38,752 nucleotides of DNA from Candidatus Rokuibacteriota bacterium (GTDB lineage: Bacteria; Methylomirabilota; Methylomirabilia; Rokubacteriales; CSP1-6): positions 1 through 38,752 of the forward strand of contig QHSZ01000085.1 of assembly GCA_003220595.1 (NCBI GenBank), written 5' to 3'. The position numbers were made by a program, and so were the translations under genes. Positions 35,475 through 38,752 of the stretch are shown in pieces. Below the pieces are notes generated by a model, which saw nothing but the letters and a program-made list of their open reading frames with translations, was not told where the DNA came from and made no database searches. The stretch's first letter is position 1, and each line of letters begins with the position of its first letter.

Positions 35475-37031
35475 ATGCCCACGGGAGCCACACCGAAGAC
35501 GCTGACGCTGCCGTACACCGGTAAGGAGTTCCTGGCGAGCCTCGACGACGGTCGGGAGGTCTGGATCTACGGCGAGCGCGTCAAGAACATCACCGCGCAC
35601 CCGGCGTTCCAGAACTGCGCCCGGATGCTCGCGCGCCTGTACGACGCGCTCCACGAGGACCACACACGCGGCGCGGGCGTCCTCACCATGCCGACCGACT
35701 GGGGCGGGTTCACGCATCGCTACTTCCGCGCCCCGACGACGCTCCCGGAGCAGGTGGCGGGGCGCGACGCGATCGCCGCGTGGGCGCGCCTCACCTACGG
35801 CTGGCTCGGGCGCTCACCCGACTACAAGGCGGCGTTCCTCGCGACCCTCGGGGCCAACGCGGAGTTCTACGCGCCCTACCAGGAGAACGCCCGGCGCTGG
35901 TATCGGTTCGCGCAGGAGCGCGTGCCGTTCATCAACCACGCGATCATCCACCCCCCGGTGGACCGCAACATGGCGCCCGGTGCAACCGGCGGCCCCACCG
36001 ACCTCTACGCCCACGTCACGAAGGAGACCGACGCGGGCATCCACGTGTCGGGCGCCAAGGTGGTGGCGACGGGCTCCGCGCTGACGCACTTCACCTTCGT
36101 CGCGCATCACGGCCTCATCCCGGTGCAGGGCCGGAACTTCGCGGTCGTGTTCATGGTGCCGACGAACGCGAAGGGCGTGAAGCTGATCTGCCGCGTCTCG
36201 AACGAGATGCGCGCCGCCCTGCTGGGCAGCCCCTTCGACTACCCGCTCTCGAGCCGGCTCGACGAGAACGACGCGATCTTCGTCATGGACGACGTGTTCG
36301 TCCCCTGGGAGGACGTGTTCGTGTACGCCGACGTCGAGAAGGCGAACAACTTCTTCCCGCGCACCGGCTTCCTCCCGCGCGCCCTCATCCACGGCTGCAC
36401 GCGGCTCGCCGTGAAGCTCGATTTCATCACGGGCCTCATGATCAAGGCGACGGAGATCACCGGGTCGCGGACGTTCCGGGGCGTCGAGGCGAACCTCGGC
36501 GAGGTCATCGCGTGGCGCAACATGATCTGGGGACTCTCGGACGCGATGGCGAAGACCGCCGACCCGTGGACGGGCGGTTGCATCCTGCCCGGCATGGAGC
36601 CGGCCGCGGCCTACCAGGTGCTGGCGCCCGAGGCCTACGTCCAGGTGAAGAACCTCATCGAGAAGACCGTGGCGAGCGGGCTCATCTACCTGAACTCACA
36701 CGCGCGCGACTTCAAGACGGCGGAGCTCCGCAAGTACCTCGATCTCTACCTGCGCGGCTCGGGCGGGGTGGACGCGGTGGGCCGGGTCAAGCTGATGAAG
36801 CTCCTGTGGGACGCGATCGGCAGCGAGTTCGGCGGCCGCCACGAGCTCTACGAGATCAATTACTCGGGCAGCCACGAGGAGATCCGGCGCTACGCCCTGT
36901 TCGGCGCGCTCGCGTCGGGCCAGTACGAGCGCTGGAAGCAGTTCGCCGAGACGTGCATGGCCGAGTACGACCTGGACGGCTGGACGGCGAAGGACCTCGT
37001 CAACACGGACGGGATGAGCGCGCGTCGCTGA
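35475..37031 (+). CDS. 4-hydroxyphenylacetate 3-hydroxylase (HpaB) family protein, paralog B
   Basis: [59 protein letters not shown]; clearly homologous along its length to 18737-20293. Confidence 0.94.
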   Translation: MPTGATPKTLTLPYTGKEFLASLDDGREVWIYGERVKNITAHPAFQNCARMLARLYDALHEDHTRGAGVLTMPTDWGGFTHRYFRAPTTLPEQVAGRDAIAAWARLTYGWLGRSPDYKAAFLATLGANAEFYAPYQENARRWYRFAQERVPFINHAIIHPPVDRNMAPGATGGPTDLYAHVTKETDAGIHVSGAKVVATGSALTHFTFVAHHGLIPVQGRNFAVVFMVPTNAKGVKLICRVSNEMRAALLGSPFDYPLSSRLDENDAIFVMDDVFVPWEDVFVYADVEKANNFFPRTGFLPRALIHGCTRLAVKLDFITGLMIKATEITGSRTFRGVEANLGEVIAWRNMIWGLSDAMAKTADPWTGGCILPGMEPAAAYQVLAPEAYVQVKNLIEKTVASGLIYLNSHARDFKTAELRKYLDLYLRGSGGVDAVGRVKLMKLLWDAIGSEFGGRHELYEINYSGSHEEIRRYALFGALASGQYERWKQFAETCMAEYDLDGWTAKDLVNTDGMSARR

Positions 37032-37034
37032 GCC

Positions 37035-37973
37035 CTACCCGCCCTGCTTCGGCGCGTGCTTGCCCGTCAGCTGCGGCGTCGTCCCTTCGAGCTTCTTCTC
37101 CTGCCGCTCGAGCCGGGTCTCCCGGGCCCAGGTGCGCTTGAGCTCGTCGCGGACCTGCACGCGCAACCGGCCCAGGCGCTCCGCCTCCAGCTCGATCCGG
37201 TCGCCGTCCTGGAAGGCGCTGAGCCCGCGGTGGTTCGTTCCGGTCGCGAGCACGTCGCCGGGCTCGAGCGTGTGAATGGAGGTGACCCACTCGATGCAGC
37301 GCGGGATCCGGTGGGCCATGTCGCTCGTGCTGAAGTTCTGCTTGAGCGTCCCGTTCACCCAGAGTCGTATCTGAAGGCCGTGGGGGTCGGGCACCTCGTC
37401 GGCCGTCACCAGGTAGGGGCCCATCGGCGCGAAGGTGTCGCGCGACTTCATCTGGTAGAAGGTGTTGCCGGCGGGCGGCAAGCCGCGGGCGGAGCCGTCG
37501 ATGAAGTTGGTGTAGCCGAAGACGTAGCTCATGGCCTCCGCCGCGCGCACGTGGGAGGCGCGCCGGCCGATCACCAGCGCCACCTCCGCCTCGCCCTCGA
37601 AGATCGTGGCGGGGACGTCGGGCAGCACCATGGTGTCGCCGTCGCCGATGACGGCGTTCGGGGACTTGTGGAACGCGTTGATGGGCGCGGGCTCGGCGCG
37701 CGTGCCGTCCTCCATGTAGTTCACCGCCATCGCGACGATGTTGTACGGCTTCGGCAGGGGAGGGCGGATCCTGACCTGGCCGACCGGCACGCCCCGGCCC
37801 CGCCCGACCGCGTCCGCCAGGCGCCCCTTGTAGTCGGCGAACCGCTCGATCAGCCCGCTGACGAGATCGTGCGGCCCGGTGTGCGGAATGTCGCGCACCA
37901 CCTGCGACACGTCGACGACCGCGTCGCCCGTGAGCACGCCCAGTCTGAAGTCGTCGAAGAAGAGGAGCTTCAC
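37035..37973 (-). CDS. fumarylacetoacetate hydrolase family protein
   Basis: KPYNIVAMAVNYMEDG, IFEGEAEVALVIGRRASHV, YTNFIDGSARG, GDVLATGTNHRGLSAFQDGDRIELEAERLGRL. Confidence 0.92.
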   Translation of the reverse strand: MKLLFFDDFRLGVLTGDAVVDVSQVVRDIPHTGPHDLVSGLIERFADYKGRLADAVGRGRGVPVGQVRIRPPLPKPYNIVAMAVNYMEDGTRAEPAPINAFHKSPNAVIGDGDTMVLPDVPATIFEGEAEVALVIGRRASHVRAAEAMSYVFGYTNFIDGSARGLPPAGNTFYQMKSRDTFAPMGPYLVTADEVPDPHGLQIRLWVNGTLKQNFSTSDMAHRIPRCIEWVTSIHTLEPGDVLATGTNHRGLSAFQDGDRIELEAERLGRLRVQVRDELKRTWARETRLERQEKKLEGTTPQLTGKHAPKQGG

Positions 37974-37977
37974 GGCG

Positions 37978-38752
37978 TCACTTCGTGCGATAGACGACGA
38001 GCCGATCGGCGCCGGACTCCGGCGCCCACACCTCGCCGGGGCGCCCGAGGATCTGGCGCACGTTCGCGCCGCCGCGCTCGCTCGGAAACGCCTGGAACTT
38101 CTCGGTCTCCGGGTCGAAGCGGACCATCGCGTTGGCCCCCCAGTCGGAGAGCCAGACCATGTCCTTGTCGTCCACGTAGACGGCATAGGCGCGCGGCGCT
38201 GCGCCGGGGAGCCTCCACGTCTTCCAGGCGCTCGTAGCCGGATCGTAGCGGCTCACGTTCCCCCCGTTCCACTCGCTGACCCAGATCCGGCCCTTCCCGT
38301 CCGACCAGACGCGGCGCGCGCCCTGGTCCTTCGTCGGCGGCTCGATGACCGTGGCGACGCCCGTGTCGAGGTCCACACGCGCGATGTGGCTGCCGGCGAG
38401 CGAGGCGTAGTACACGGCGCCGTCCGGCGTCGTCGCGATGCCGTAGGGACCGCGGCCGCGCGGGGCGTCCCAGACTTGCATCGCGCCGCTCTGCGGGTCG
38501 AGCCGGCCGTAGACGCCGCTCTGGCCGGTAAACCAGACGCGGCCACGCTTGTCAAAGGTCAGCGTGTTGAGGTTCGCGTGACCGCGCGCTTCGGGCAGCG
38601 GCCAGCGCCTCACCGCGCGGGTCTGCGGATCGACGCGGACGATCGCGTTGGTGCCGCCCTCCGTGACCCACGGCGCGCCGTCCGGCCCGACGATCACGCC
38701 GTGCGGGGCGGCGCCCGCGCCGAGCGGGATCAGCTCGACCTTGCCGGTGGCG
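37978..38752 (-). CDS. streptogramin lyase/virginiamycin B lyase-like beta-propeller, N-terminal part beyond the window
   Basis: APWVTEGGTNAIVRVDPQTRAVRRW, WFTGQSGVYGRLDPQSGAMQVWDAPRGRGPYGIATTPDGAVYYASLAGSHIARVD; frame stays open to 38752. Confidence 0.88.
   Translation of the reverse strand, partial: ATGKVELIPLGAGAAPHGVIVGPDGAPWVTEGGTNAIVRVDPQTRAVRRWPLPEARGHANLNTLTFDKRGRVWFTGQSGVYGRLDPQSGAMQVWDAPRGRGPYGIATTPDGAVYYASLAGSHIARVDLDTGVATVIEPPTKDQGARRVWSDGKGRIWVSEWNGGNVSRYDPATSAWKTWRLPGAAPRAYAVYVDDKDMVWLSDWGANAMVRFDPETEKFQAFPSERGGANVRQILGRPGEVWAPESGADRLVVYRTK

Noticed and set aside
1-38752. Prophage, transposon, toxin-antitoxin, defence-island, secretion or BGC signatures
   Set aside because: Read through all frames: no transposase/integrase, restriction, Cas, PKS/NRPS, toxin-antitoxin or phage structural proteins recognised; no rRNA/tRNA recognised by eye, though tRNAscan/Infernal would be needed to exclude these formally.

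Overview
High-GC bacterial chromosomal window with dense, mostly single-copy protein-coding genes. From gene content it looks like an environmental lineage of the Rokubacteria/Methylomirabilota type; this is inference and was not checked. I support about 43 CDSs, two of them truncated by the window edges. Most belong to peripheral catabolism: three luciferase-like (LLM) flavin oxidoreductases, two paralogous HpaB-type 4-hydroxyphenylacetate 3-hydroxylases, VOC, NIPSNAP, Lin0512, CMD, FAH, SDR, AKR, MR/MLE, DapA-like and Gfo/Idh/MocA proteins, four beta-propeller proteins and two orphan solute-binding proteins. I found no rRNA, tRNA, CRISPR array, transposase or phage gene. The most interesting structure is the divergent intergenic region 12381-12777. 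It carries a near-consensus sigma-54 promoter (TGGCATTCCGCTTGCC, minus strand) in front of a di-haem c-type oxidoreductase. Two 16-bp dyads, centred about 31 bp apart, lie about 109 and 140 bp upstream of the predicted start, next to an NtrC-type response regulator gene whose GAFTGA loop reads GAFTTA. Other items worth a look: an envelope cluster (20396-23416) encoding a degenerate FMN-binding-like protein, a 4-TM protein, a beta-barrel and a His-rich small protein; a MoaD/ThiS-like protein with a C-terminal extension beyond its Gly-Gly; overlapping palindromes upstream of a MarR-GNAT fusion; a terminator/attenuator-like hairpin upstream of a REC-less sigma-54 activator; and mutually exclusive hairpins in an otherwise empty ~490-bp gap. 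Many long ORFs in the supplied track are antisense artefacts of high GC and were rejected.
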